A stretch of 64,000 nt of DNA, from contig JAPPNP010000027.1 in assembly GCA_028873795.1 (NCBI GenBank), positions 1-64,000 on the forward strand. Direction: 5' to 3'. The notes beneath the pieces are model-generated. The model made no database searches. It saw nothing but the letters and a program-made list of their open reading frames with translations, and was not told the origin of the DNA. The translations under genes and the position numbers were made by a program. Source of the DNA: Chloroflexota bacterium (GTDB lineage Bacteria > Chloroflexota > UBA11872). Below, piece by piece: positions 36,050 through 43,491 of the stretch (positions are counted from its first letter, which is position 1; each line of letters starts with the position of its first letter).

Positions 36050-37060
36050 GTGCTGGACTTCGAGCGAGATCTCGATGAGCTACGCAGCCGCATTGCGGAG
36101 CTCGAGGCCGAAAGCGACCTGGATTCGGCGTCGGACGTCCTGCGGCAGCTGGAGCTGATGCAGCTCGAGCTCGAGGCGCGCACTGCCGACGTGTTTTCGC
36201 GACTGACGCCCTGGCAGCGCGTGCAGCTAGCCCGCCATCGCGATCGACCCCACACGCTGGACTTCATCGAGCGCATGATTGACGGCTTCGTCGAGCTGCA
36301 TGGCGATCGGCGGCACGGCGACGATATGGCCGTCGTCGGCGGCGTCGGTTCCCTGCAGGGTCGGCGGGTCGTGATCGTCGGCCATCAGAAGGGCCGCGGC
36401 ACTCGCCAGAACGTCGAGCGCAACTTTGGCATGGCGCACCCCGAGGGCTACCGCAAGGCCATCCGCCTGTTCCAGCTTGCGGCGCGCTTTGGTCTTCCCG
36501 TCATCACCCTGCTCGACACGCCCGGCGCCGGTCCGGCATTGGAGGATGAGGAGCGTGGCCAATCCTGGGCCATCGCCGAGAGCATGGCCGTGATGGCGCG
36601 ATTGGAAACGCCCATCGTCGTTGCGGTCATCGGCGAAGGGGGCAGCGGCGGCGCACTGGCGATGGGCGTTGGCGATCGCATTCTGATGCTGGAGCACGCG
36701 ATCTACTCCGTGGCCTCGCCGGAGGCTGCCGCCGCGATCATTTGGCGGGACTCGAAATTCGCCGAGCGCGCCGCCGAGGCCCTTGGGCTGACCTCGGATG
36801 TTCTCTACGCGGCGGATCTCATCGATCGCATCGTCCCGGAACCGCCCGGGGGCGCGCATCGAGACTACGACGCCACCGCGGAGAATCTCGCGGCGGCGCT
36901 CGTCGACGCGTTGGAGGAGCTTCAGGCTGTTCCGCCGGCCGACCTGGTCACGGAGCGGTACGCCAAGTTTCGCGCCATGAGCGCCCACATGGAATCGTCG
37001 CCGGACGATGCGGTGGTCGACGGTTCGAGCGTCGTGCCGGAGGACCGTCACGGCCTGTAG
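36050..37060 (+). CDS. accA: Acetyl-CoA carboxylase carboxyltransferase subunit alpha
   Basis: 336 residues from GTG 36050. Partner of AccD in the carboxyltransferase half of acetyl-CoA carboxylase. N-terminal coiled-coil (MLDFERDLDELRSRIAELEAE), then WQRVQLARHRDRPHTLDFIE, GHQKGRGTRQNVERNFGM, TLLDTPGAGPALEDEERGQ and the oxyanion-hole region VIGEGGSGGALAMGVGDRI. Cytoplasmic alpha2beta2 complex in characterised bacteria. The C-terminal tail (about 40 residues after ADLVTERYAKF) is acidic and not obviously conserved. Confidence 0.95.
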   Translation: MLDFERDLDELRSRIAELEAESDLDSASDVLRQLELMQLELEARTADVFSRLTPWQRVQLARHRDRPHTLDFIERMIDGFVELHGDRRHGDDMAVVGGVGSLQGRRVVIVGHQKGRGTRQNVERNFGMAHPEGYRKAIRLFQLAARFGLPVITLLDTPGAGPALEDEERGQSWAIAESMAVMARLETPIVVAVIGEGGSGGALAMGVGDRILMLEHAIYSVASPEAAAAIIWRDSKFAERAAEALGLTSDVLYAADLIDRIVPEPPGGAHRDYDATAENLAAALVDALEELQAVPPADLVTERYAKFRAMSAHMESSPDDAVVDGSSVVPEDRHGL

Positions 37061-37216
37061 CCCGTCGACCCGTTGCCGGCATCCCCGACGGCGCCCGAAT
37101 TGTGAGTTGCCGTCCTGAACGTCCGTCGAACGGCAGCGCTGGCCGGACTCAGCGCGCTGGGACTGGCGGCTCGCGCCGTCGCGCGGTCGTCCGACGCGGT
37201 CGCGGCGACGGTCTCG

Positions 37217-37981
37217 GTGCCGCTGCCGCGGCTGCCGCGGGGGCTCGATGGGCTGACGGTCCAGGTCGTGTCCGACCTTCACGTGCGTTCGTCCCGCACG
37301 CCCAGCTTGACCGCCCTGCGCCGGCTCGCCGGCACTCGACCGGATTTTCTCTTCGCCTGTGGCGACCTCAGCGACCAAGTTGACGCCGCGCCATTAGTGG
37401 CCGAGGCCCTGGCGGCGATCGAGCCCGTGCACGGCGCCTACGCCGTTTGGGGCAACCATGACCTTTTCGTGTCTCGCGCCGCGACCGACCCGGCGTGGAT
37501 CGGCTATCGCACGCAGCCGCTGGGTTTCATGCGGCAGGTGTTTCAAGCCCAGGGCATCTCGATGCTCAACAATGCCCACGCCCGCCACCGGATCGGCGGC
37601 GCGGAGCTGGCCATCGTCGGCATCGGCGATGCGACCCACCGGGGCGACGACGCGGCGCGTGCATGTGATGGGGTCGATGAGGACGTGTTCACCCTCGTGC
37701 TGACGCACAATCCCGACGCCGTGCCGCGCCTCGGGCGAGCGCGCGCCGATCTCGTGGTGTGCGGGCACACCCACGGCGGGCAGATCGTGCCGCCGCTCAT
37801 GACGGCGCCGATGACCAGCACGCGCTCGCCACTCCCGAGGCCCAGCGGCCTGATGCACATTGACGGCCGACTGGTGTTCATCACCCGCGGGGTCGGTACG
37901 GTCGGCATCCCCATGCGCGTGAATGCGCCGGCGGAAGTGCCGCGGCTGACCCTGGTTCGCATCGGCGAGCCCGACCAGTAG
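37217..37981 (+). CDS. Metallophosphoesterase
   Basis: 254 residues from the first usable GTG. Calcineurin-like dimetal phosphoesterase with VVSDLHVR, ACGDLSDQVD, VWGNHDLF, and CGHTHGGQI motifs; the closest type is the YkuE/LpxH-like family active on phospholipid or nucleotide headgroups. In frame just upstream lies LNVRRTAALAGLSALGLAAR, which reads as a Tat-like signal, but the only upstream codons before a stop are GTT/GTC/CTG, so a CTG start would be required to include it. If the signal is real the enzyme is exported. Substrate not assignable. Confidence 0.88.
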   Translation: MPLPRLPRGLDGLTVQVVSDLHVRSSRTPSLTALRRLAGTRPDFLFACGDLSDQVDAAPLVAEALAAIEPVHGAYAVWGNHDLFVSRAATDPAWIGYRTQPLGFMRQVFQAQGISMLNNAHARHRIGGAELAIVGIGDATHRGDDAARACDGVDEDVFTLVLTHNPDAVPRLGRARADLVVCGHTHGGQIVPPLMTAPMTSTRSPLPRPSGLMHIDGRLVFITRGVGTVGIPMRVNAPAEVPRLTLVRIGEPDQ

Positions 37982-38045
37982 GCTTGGCGCATTCGATGGC
38001 CGGGTTCGTGGCCCGCCGAACGCTGGATGTGAGCAGGAGTCGCTG

Positions 38046-38819
38046 ATGGACTTTGGCCTTGGTGACCGGGTTGCGCTCGTCACGGGTGGGAGCCGCGGGA
38101 TCGGCCGGGCGATTGCCCTCAGTCTTGCCGCCGAGGGCTCTGACGTGGCCATCGTCGCGCGAGGCGGCGAAGATTTGCGCCGCACGGCTAACGAAGTCGC
38201 CGCGCTGGGCGTTCGCGCCACGTCGCTTTCTTTGGACATGCGCGACACCGCCGCACCGTCCCAAGCCGTCGCGCGCACGGTGGCCGAGCTTGGCGGCATC
38301 AATGTGCTGGTCAACAACGTCGGTGGCGCCATGGGCGACAGCGACTTTGCGACGGGTACCGACGAGCAATGGTCCGCGACGTTTGACGTCAATCTGAGCG
38401 CGGCGGTGCGGGCCAGTCGCGCGGCGGTGCCGCTCATGAAAGCCGCCGGCTGGGGCCGCATCGTGCACATCACGTCAATCTATGGCCGCGAGTCCGGTGG
38501 CCCGCCCGCCTACAACGCGGCGAAATCGGCCATGAACAGCTTGGCGACGTCGATGGCGCGCGAGCTGGCGCCCTTCGGCATCACGGTCAACGCGGTGGCG
38601 CCGGGATCGATTCTGTTTCCGGGCGGCGGCTGGGAGCGGCGACAGCGCCGAGATCCCGAGGGCATGGCGGCGTTCGTCGAACGCGACATGCCGATGGGAC
38701 GATTTGGCCGTCCCGAGGAAGTCGCCGCCATGGTGGCGTTCCTGGCCTCCGAACAGGCCAGCCTCGTCACCGGCGCCTGCATCAACGTGGACGGCGGGCA
38801 GTCCCGCTCGAATATCTAG
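38046..38819 (+). CDS. Short-chain dehydrogenase/reductase (SDR) family oxidoreductase
   Basis: 257 residues, classical SDR length. Nucleotide-binding motif GGSRGIGR at about 14, NNVGG for the stabilising Asn, catalytic Ser in ITSIYG, and YNAAKSAMNS for Tyr/Lys. The N-terminal FGLGDRVALVTGG and C-terminal TGACINVDGGQS are standard. AGGAG lies 6 nt before ATG. NAD(P)-dependent reduction or oxidation of an alcohol, substrate unknown; FabG-like acyl reductase is possible. Its stop overlaps the stop of the opposite-strand aldo-keto reductase by 4 bp. Confidence 0.93.
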   Translation: MDFGLGDRVALVTGGSRGIGRAIALSLAAEGSDVAIVARGGEDLRRTANEVAALGVRATSLSLDMRDTAAPSQAVARTVAELGGINVLVNNVGGAMGDSDFATGTDEQWSATFDVNLSAAVRASRAAVPLMKAAGWGRIVHITSIYGRESGGPPAYNAAKSAMNSLATSMARELAPFGITVNAVAPGSILFPGGGWERRQRRDPEGMAAFVERDMPMGRFGRPEEVAAMVAFLASEQASLVTGACINVDGGQSRSNI

Positions 38820-39760
38820 CCCGCCGGGTCCGAGGCCTCATCGAGCCGCGCGATCTCGTCGGCCGTCAATTCCCAGCCGGCGGCATCGATATATGCGTCG
38901 AGCTGCTCGGTGGTATCCGGTCCGGCGATGGCCGTGGCCACCTCGGGGCGCGAGATCACCCACCGAATGGCGACGGCGGTTGGATTGCGCCCGTGGGCGG
39001 CGCCGATTTCCCGCAACACGTCAATGACCCGCTGCGCCCGGTCGGTGAGGACCGACTCCAACTCGTAGGGTGGTTGCCGCTCCCACAGCGTGCCCGCAGG
39101 GGCCGGCTGGCCCTGTTCCAGGTCGCCACTCAGCACGCCGACGGCGAGCGGCGAAAAGGCCATGACCCCGATGCCGAACTCCCGGCAGAAGGGGAACAGC
39201 TCCTGCTCCGGGTCGCGGCACAGCAGGCTGTACTGGTTTTGCGTGGTGATGAAGCCGGGCGCGACCGCCCGGTCGGCCAGCCAGAGCGCCTGGCACGCCT
39301 CCCACGCTTGGTAGCTGGAGACGCCCCAATAGCGCGTCTTGCCGCTGGCCACGACATCCGTCATCGCCCGCACCGTCTCTTCCAGCGGCGTGGTTTGATC
39401 CCGCCAGTGGACGATGTAGATGTCCACGTGGTCGGTCTGGAGCCGGCGCAGGCTGCGGTCGATCTCGCGCATGATGTGGTAGCGCGAGCTGCCGATGTCG
39501 TTTGGCCCCTGGCCCACGATCGACGTCACCTTGGTGGTGATGACCAACTCGTCGCGCTGTCCCGGCAACACGCGACCCAGCACCTGCTCCCCGATGCCGC
39601 CGACGTAGGTGTTGGCGCAGTCGATGAAGTTGACGCCCCGATCGATGGCGTGCCGGATGATCCCCTCCATCAGGTCCTGGTCGGTCATGCCGCGGAATCC
39701 GCATCCAAGCGCGACCCGGGACACCTTGAGCCCCGAACGACCCATGTTCACGTATTCCAT
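38816..39760 (-). CDS. Aldo/keto reductase
   Basis: 314 residues from ATG 39760 (AAGGAG 9 nt upstream), preferred over ATG 39784. TIM-barrel NADPH-dependent reductase with the catalytic tetrad: Asp and Tyr in NFIDCANTYVGG, Lys in VITTKVTS, His in IYIVHWRDQ. The C-terminal cofactor loop includes TAIAGPDTTEQLDAYI. Acts on aldehydes or ketones in the cytoplasm; the exact substrate is unknown. Divergent from the DapA-like gene with a 122 bp gap that must hold both promoters. Confidence 0.93.
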   Translation of the reverse strand: MEYVNMGRSGLKVSRVALGCGFRGMTDQDLMEGIIRHAIDRGVNFIDCANTYVGGIGEQVLGRVLPGQRDELVITTKVTSIVGQGPNDIGSSRYHIMREIDRSLRRLQTDHVDIYIVHWRDQTTPLEETVRAMTDVVASGKTRYWGVSSYQAWEACQALWLADRAVAPGFITTQNQYSLLCRDPEQELFPFCREFGIGVMAFSPLAVGVLSGDLEQGQPAPAGTLWERQPPYELESVLTDRAQRVIDVLREIGAAHGRNPTAVAIRWVISRPEVATAIAGPDTTEQLDAYIDAAGWELTADEIARLDEASDPAG

Positions 39761-39882
39761 CGGGCTCAACTCCTTGCTGGTCAACGCCCCGCGGCGGCGA
39801 TGATGCCACTCTCGCGCCGCTCGCGCGTAGACGACGCCTATAATCAGCCGCAGCCGGCCCGCACCAGTACTTGGACTCCCGA

Positions 39883-40809
39883 ATGACGACGTTTCAGTCC
39901 CGTATTCACGGGGTGATTCCGGCGCTGCTCACGCCGCTCCACGCCGATTTCAGCGCGGACGAATCCGGGCTGCGCCGGCTCACTCGACGCGTCGTCGACG
40001 CCGGATGCCACGGATTTGTGGTGCTTGGCACGACTGGCGAGTTTGCCTCTATCGACGATGCGGACCGCGAGGTCGTCATCCGGGCGGCCGTCGATGAGGC
40101 TGATGGCGCGGTGCCCGTGATCGTGGCGTGCGGGCAGCCCAACGTGCGACGGACCCACGAGCAGCTCCGCGAGGCCGGCGATCTTGGCGCCGACGGCGTG
40201 CTGGTCAATCCGCCGTTCTACTTTGAAATGACGCAGGACGAGCTCGTTGGCCATTTCGAGGGCGTCGTGCGCGAGTCGCCGGTTCCTGTGCTCCTCTACA
40301 ACATCCCGCGCCTGACCGGAGTCCCCGCCGAGCCCGCGACGTTGCCCCGGCTGCGCGACGTCGGGGTGCAGGGCACCAAGGACAGCTCCGGCTCTGTGTC
40401 GAACGTGATGAGCTATCTGGCCGCCACCCGCGGAGGCCCCGAGTTTCGCGTCATTGTGGGCGGGGACGTGACGTTCCTCCACGCACTCATCTCAGGCGCG
40501 GCGGCCACCACCGGCATGACGCCCAACCTGGCGCCGCAATTGAACCTGGACATCTACGAGGCCTGGCGCGTCGGCGACCTCGAAGCCGCGGCGGCCGCGC
40601 AGAATCGCACCAACGAATTCCTGGAGCTGTTCCAAGCGCTGCCTGGATTCCCGCACGCCAACGCCAAGGGACTGCTGAGCCGCGTGGGGGTCATGGAGCG
40701 GTGGGTGGCCCCGCCGAAGACCTCCCAGGACGACGCCCAGCTCGACGCTGCTTTCGAGCTTCTGAAGTCTTACCTGCCCGAGTTCGCCCCGACCGCCGTT
40801 CCCGCGTAG
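39883..40809 (+). CDS. Dihydrodipicolinate synthase (DapA)/N-acetylneuraminate lyase family aldolase
   Basis: 308 residues from ATG 39883. Class I pyruvate-dependent aldolase with Schiff-base Lys in VQGTKDSSG, the conserved LLYNIPRLTG (catalytic Tyr), GTTGEF (carboxylate binding), and pattern GADGVLVNPPFY. The family covers DapA, N-acetylneuraminate lyase and sugar-acid aldolases. No lysine genes are adjacent; the aldo-keto reductase divergent from it would fit sugar-acid catabolism equally well. Assigned to family only. Confidence 0.9.
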   Translation: MTTFQSRIHGVIPALLTPLHADFSADESGLRRLTRRVVDAGCHGFVVLGTTGEFASIDDADREVVIRAAVDEADGAVPVIVACGQPNVRRTHEQLREAGDLGADGVLVNPPFYFEMTQDELVGHFEGVVRESPVPVLLYNIPRLTGVPAEPATLPRLRDVGVQGTKDSSGSVSNVMSYLAATRGGPEFRVIVGGDVTFLHALISGAAATTGMTPNLAPQLNLDIYEAWRVGDLEAAAAAQNRTNEFLELFQALPGFPHANAKGLLSRVGVMERWVAPPKTSQDDAQLDAAFELLKSYLPEFAPTAVPA

Positions 40810-40818
40810 GCGCCGCGC

Positions 40819-41223
40819 CTAGCCGGGCGGTCCGACTGGCGACCCATCGTCGTGTCGGCCGCGAATCGGGCCCGGTCGCACCCGCTTGGCGGTGAGCGCG
40901 CCGACCGCGGTTGCCGCCTTTGGCGATGCCCCCGCCTGGCGCACGATCGTGGTGGTGGATTCCATCACGTGGTGATAAAGGGTGTCGCCGTCCGCGACCG
41001 GCGCCCCGGGCGTATCGGCCAGCCAGATCTTCGCCAGTCGCTCCGACAGCAACTCCGCCAGCACGGTAAAGTCTCGCGCCAGCCGCGCCTCGGTGGACTC
41101 GGCGGCCCCGGCGTCGGCCCTGCGCCCACGCCGAACCCGTGAAGCCAGCCAGGCGATGCACGTCCCGGCTATCAGTCCAGCGGCGACGCCGCTGCCGAGA
41201 GCCGCGGCAAGCGAAGCAGTCAT
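40819..41223 (-). CDS. Hypothetical membrane-anchored protein
   Basis: 134 residues. One N-terminal hydrophobic helix (LGSGVAAGLIAGTCIAWLAS) followed by a basic stop-transfer segment (RVRRGRR), then a soluble part containing LARDFTVLAELLSERLAKIW and TLYHHVMESTTTIVRQAG. The C-terminus is Arg/Gly/Pro-rich. Convergent with the DapA-like gene, 9 bp apart. I do not recognise a family, and no catalytic motif is seen. Confidence 0.6.
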   Translation of the reverse strand: MTASLAAALGSGVAAGLIAGTCIAWLASRVRRGRRADAGAAESTEARLARDFTVLAELLSERLAKIWLADTPGAPVADGDTLYHHVMESTTTIVRQAGASPKAATAVGALTAKRVRPGPIRGRHDDGSPVGPPG

Positions 41224-41293
41224 GCGCCAGTCTAAGCGAGCGTGGCCCTCACTACGCGCTCATGCCACTAGCCGCTAGCGGCCCCTTTGGGTC

Positions 41294-41475
41294 CGTCATT
41301 CCCGCGAAGGGAGACCTTTGCGCAACCACTCCGTCATTCCCGCGAAGAGCCTGCCACGTACTTGATACGGGGCGGGAATCCACCCTTCACTGAATCTGGG
41401 GGCGGATGGGGTTCGCCCGGTCTTCCTCAAGCTTGGCCGGGTTATGCAAAGGTCTCCGAAGGCGGGAATCCACCC
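41294..41475. repeat. Nested palindromic element with ATTCCCGC/GCGGGAAT ends
   Basis: The left arm CGTCATTCCCGCGAAGGGAG ACCTTTGCGCAACC is complementary to a right arm near 41440-41475 (GGTTATGCAAAGGTCTCC...GCGGGAATCCACC), with few mismatches. Between them lies a second, shorter element of the same family (CGTCATTCCCGCGAAG at 41332 to GGGCGGGAATCCACC at 41384). It looks like one repeat inserted in another, or a palindrome expanded in place. No transposase. It lies about 105 bp before the toxin-antitoxin genes. Confidence 0.7.
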
Positions 41476-41580
41476 CCTCCGGGGGCAGCCAACGAATCGA
41501 CGTTGCCCACCTTTGTCAAGATTATTCTTGACCGCCTGGACGTCTCGACGCATGCTGGAGCCATCTCTCAAGGAGGTTGA

Positions 41581-41814
41581 ATGATGGACACGCCGCGCGT
41601 GAAGTTCTCCAGCCAGGCCGACCCCGAGTTGCTGACGGCGATGCGGCAGATCGCGCGCAGCGACGGCCGTCACTTCCAGGCCGTATTGGAAGACGCCATG
41701 AGCCACTACATCGAAAGCCGAGCGAACCAGCGTGTCCGTCCCGAGGTCATGGCGCACTTCCAGGCTAGCCTCGAGAAGAATCGGCGCCTTGGCGAGCTGC
41801 TGGGCAAGTCGTGA
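41581..41814 (+). CDS. Antitoxin of Fic/Doc-type toxin-antitoxin pair
   Basis: 77 residues from ATG 41581 (or ATG 41584); AAGGAGG is 4-7 nt upstream. RVKFSSQADPELLTAMRQIAR looks like a short ribbon-helix-helix or similar DNA-binding N-terminus, followed by an acidic/helical tail (SHYIESRANQRVRPEVMAHF) that could bind the toxin. Its stop overlaps the toxin's GTG (GTGA), the usual order of antitoxin then toxin. Antitoxins of this kind repress their own operon. Identity as antitoxin rests on the paired gene. Confidence 0.78.
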   Translation: MMDTPRVKFSSQADPELLTAMRQIARSDGRHFQAVLEDAMSHYIESRANQRVRPEVMAHFQASLEKNRRLGELLGKS

Positions 41815-42197
41815 CCAGTGACTTCCCGACCGTCGAGGAAGTTGTGGCGATTCATGACATAGCCGTCGACGAGTTTGGCGGCTCCCTCGGGCTTCGCGAT
41901 GCGGGCGCATTGGAGTCTGCCGTCATGCGCCCGCAGCTTGGCTACTACGACGGACTCCTCGACGAGGCCGCCGCACTCTTGGAAAGCCTGGCCATGAATC
42001 ACCCATTCGTCGATGGCAACAAGCGCACGGCCTTCTTCGCAACCGACACATTCTTGCGCAAGAACGGCCGTTTCATCGATTGTGACAACGATGAGGCCTA
42101 CGCCTTCATCATGGGGTTGTTTGCCACAAACTCATTCCGCTTTGCCCAACTGCGTGAGTGGCTCGAAGAGAAGGTGAAGCCTCTCCCGGGGTCCTGA
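41811..42197 (+). CDS. Fic/Doc family toxin
   Basis: 128 residues, the length of Doc toxins. The Fic motif HPFVDGNKRTAF (64-75) is complete, with catalytic His, acidic Asp and GNKR anion-hole residues. N-terminal EEVVAIHDIAVDEFGGSLGLRD and mid-region GALESAVMRPQLGYYDG match the Doc subfamily, whose best known member phosphorylates elongation factor Tu to halt translation. No inhibitory (S/T)xxxE(G/N) helix is seen in the toxin itself, so the antitoxin gene upstream would supply the neutralising part. Operon with the preceding gene. Confidence 0.9.
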   Translation: MTSDFPTVEEVVAIHDIAVDEFGGSLGLRDAGALESAVMRPQLGYYDGLLDEAAALLESLAMNHPFVDGNKRTAFFATDTFLRKNGRFIDCDNDEAYAFIMGLFATNSFRFAQLREWLEEKVKPLPGS

Positions 42198-42276
42198 TGC
42201 CGTGCGACCGGCCGGACGGCGTGCCAAACACCTCTCGGTTCGGGCCGTTTTGTGAGACTCGGCTAAGTCGTTCCGC

Positions 42277-43446
42277 CTACCACCTGGAGGACTCTTCGGC
42301 GTAGACGTGGTCGGGCAAGCGGTAGGTGATGCCGGTCTCGTCAAAATTCGACACGTCCAGCAGGGCCGTCATCTGGTTCTCGTTGCGCAGACGACCTTTG
42401 AACAGCTTGGTCATGGCGCGGTTGTAACGATTCTGCATTCGGAACCACCATAGAACGCCAGGCGTCGGATACCGCGGATACTTGAGGTGGTCCGCGAGTT
42501 CGGTACCGATGAGCGCGCGCGACACCTGGAATATGTACCGGGCGAGCTTTTCGCGGTCGGCAGACTCGGTTATCCCGGCTATGAGCGGCGCTGAATTGAC
42601 CAGCGAATGCGCCAGCGCAACGGACTCGTAGTCGGGATCGGGTTCGCATATTCCACCGATTGAAAATAGCTCTAGAGCGCCATTCTCGTCGCGAAACAGA
42701 ATTGACTCAGGTATGCCCATTAGATATCCCGAGTAGCGCCAGACTTGCATAAAGCTGGCCCGCTCCTCGTCGTCGAATCGGGCCCCGAGGCTCTTCAAAT
42801 GCTTCAGCAGTCGTGCCGAGAATGCGGTGATGGCATAGCCCACGTGCGCGGCGCTGACCGGCACTCCCCAAGCCTCAGTGTCCCAATCGTCGGAACTACC
42901 CAAGAGCCGTCGGACCATGGCGTGAATGAGCCGAATGCGAACGGACAGTTTCCATCCGTCGCTATCCCGTTCCAGGCCGCCCGGAAAAAATATCTCGACC
43001 ATATGGCGATTGTTCTGACGTAGCCGCCGCACGCCCTGATCCCGCAGCCGTCCCGTGATGAAGAATGACTTGGCGATGTTGGTGGAAAACCCCTCGACCA
43101 GCGTGCCGCCGACCATGGCTCCCAAGACCAGCTGTGAGTTCCTGTGGAACATTCGGACGCCAGGATCGAAGCCTGAGAAGTCGACCCAATCCGGCACGGC
43201 GGCACATGACTCGAAGAACTCCCGCAAGATTGCCGGGGCCTCACGCAGGGCGCGCTCGTCTCGCCCGTCCATACCGATTTGAATGAACCGGCCCAGCTTG
43301 GCTTGCCCGAGGGGGGCGAGCTCGGCCATCAGCGCATCGGCTTCCGGGTCGCCAATGGCCGTATGCGCGATGTATTTGTCCGCGAGCTCGGGCGCGAGCT
43401 TGCGGGCTCTCGCATGACCGGCGTGGTAGTCGGAGGGGATGTCCAT
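42277..43446 (-). CDS. DUF2236 (MpaB / latex-clearing-protein-like) oxygenase family protein
   Basis: 389 residues. The IRLIHAMVRRLLGSSDDWD segment with its Arg-x-x-His core is the recognisable signature of the DUF2236 family, which includes the mycophenolic-acid oxygenase MpaB and haem-dependent latex-clearing protein Lcp; the family binds haem b via His. A conserved WGVPVSAAHVGYAI follows. No signal peptide. Base composition falls slightly at AT-richer codons compared with neighbours. Substrate unknown; terpenoid or polyisoprene cleavage is family knowledge only. It lies 45 bp after the MMPL transporter gene on the same strand. Confidence 0.82.
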   Translation of the reverse strand: MDIPSDYHAGHARARKLAPELADKYIAHTAIGDPEADALMAELAPLGQAKLGRFIQIGMDGRDERALREAPAILREFFESCAAVPDWVDFSGFDPGVRMFHRNSQLVLGAMVGGTLVEGFSTNIAKSFFITGRLRDQGVRRLRQNNRHMVEIFFPGGLERDSDGWKLSVRIRLIHAMVRRLLGSSDDWDTEAWGVPVSAAHVGYAITAFSARLLKHLKSLGARFDDEERASFMQVWRYSGYLMGIPESILFRDENGALELFSIGGICEPDPDYESVALAHSLVNSAPLIAGITESADREKLARYIFQVSRALIGTELADHLKYPRYPTPGVLWWFRMQNRYNRAMTKLFKGRLRNENQMTALLDVSNFDETGITYRLPDHVYAEESSRW

Positions 43447-43491
43447 TAGCGCAAATGTCTCAGCGTCAACCCGGGTCCGGCCTGGGGAAGC

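Noticed and set aside
41281-41480. CRISPR array
   Set aside because: The repeats are inverted and nested rather than regularly spaced direct repeats; no cas genes in the window.
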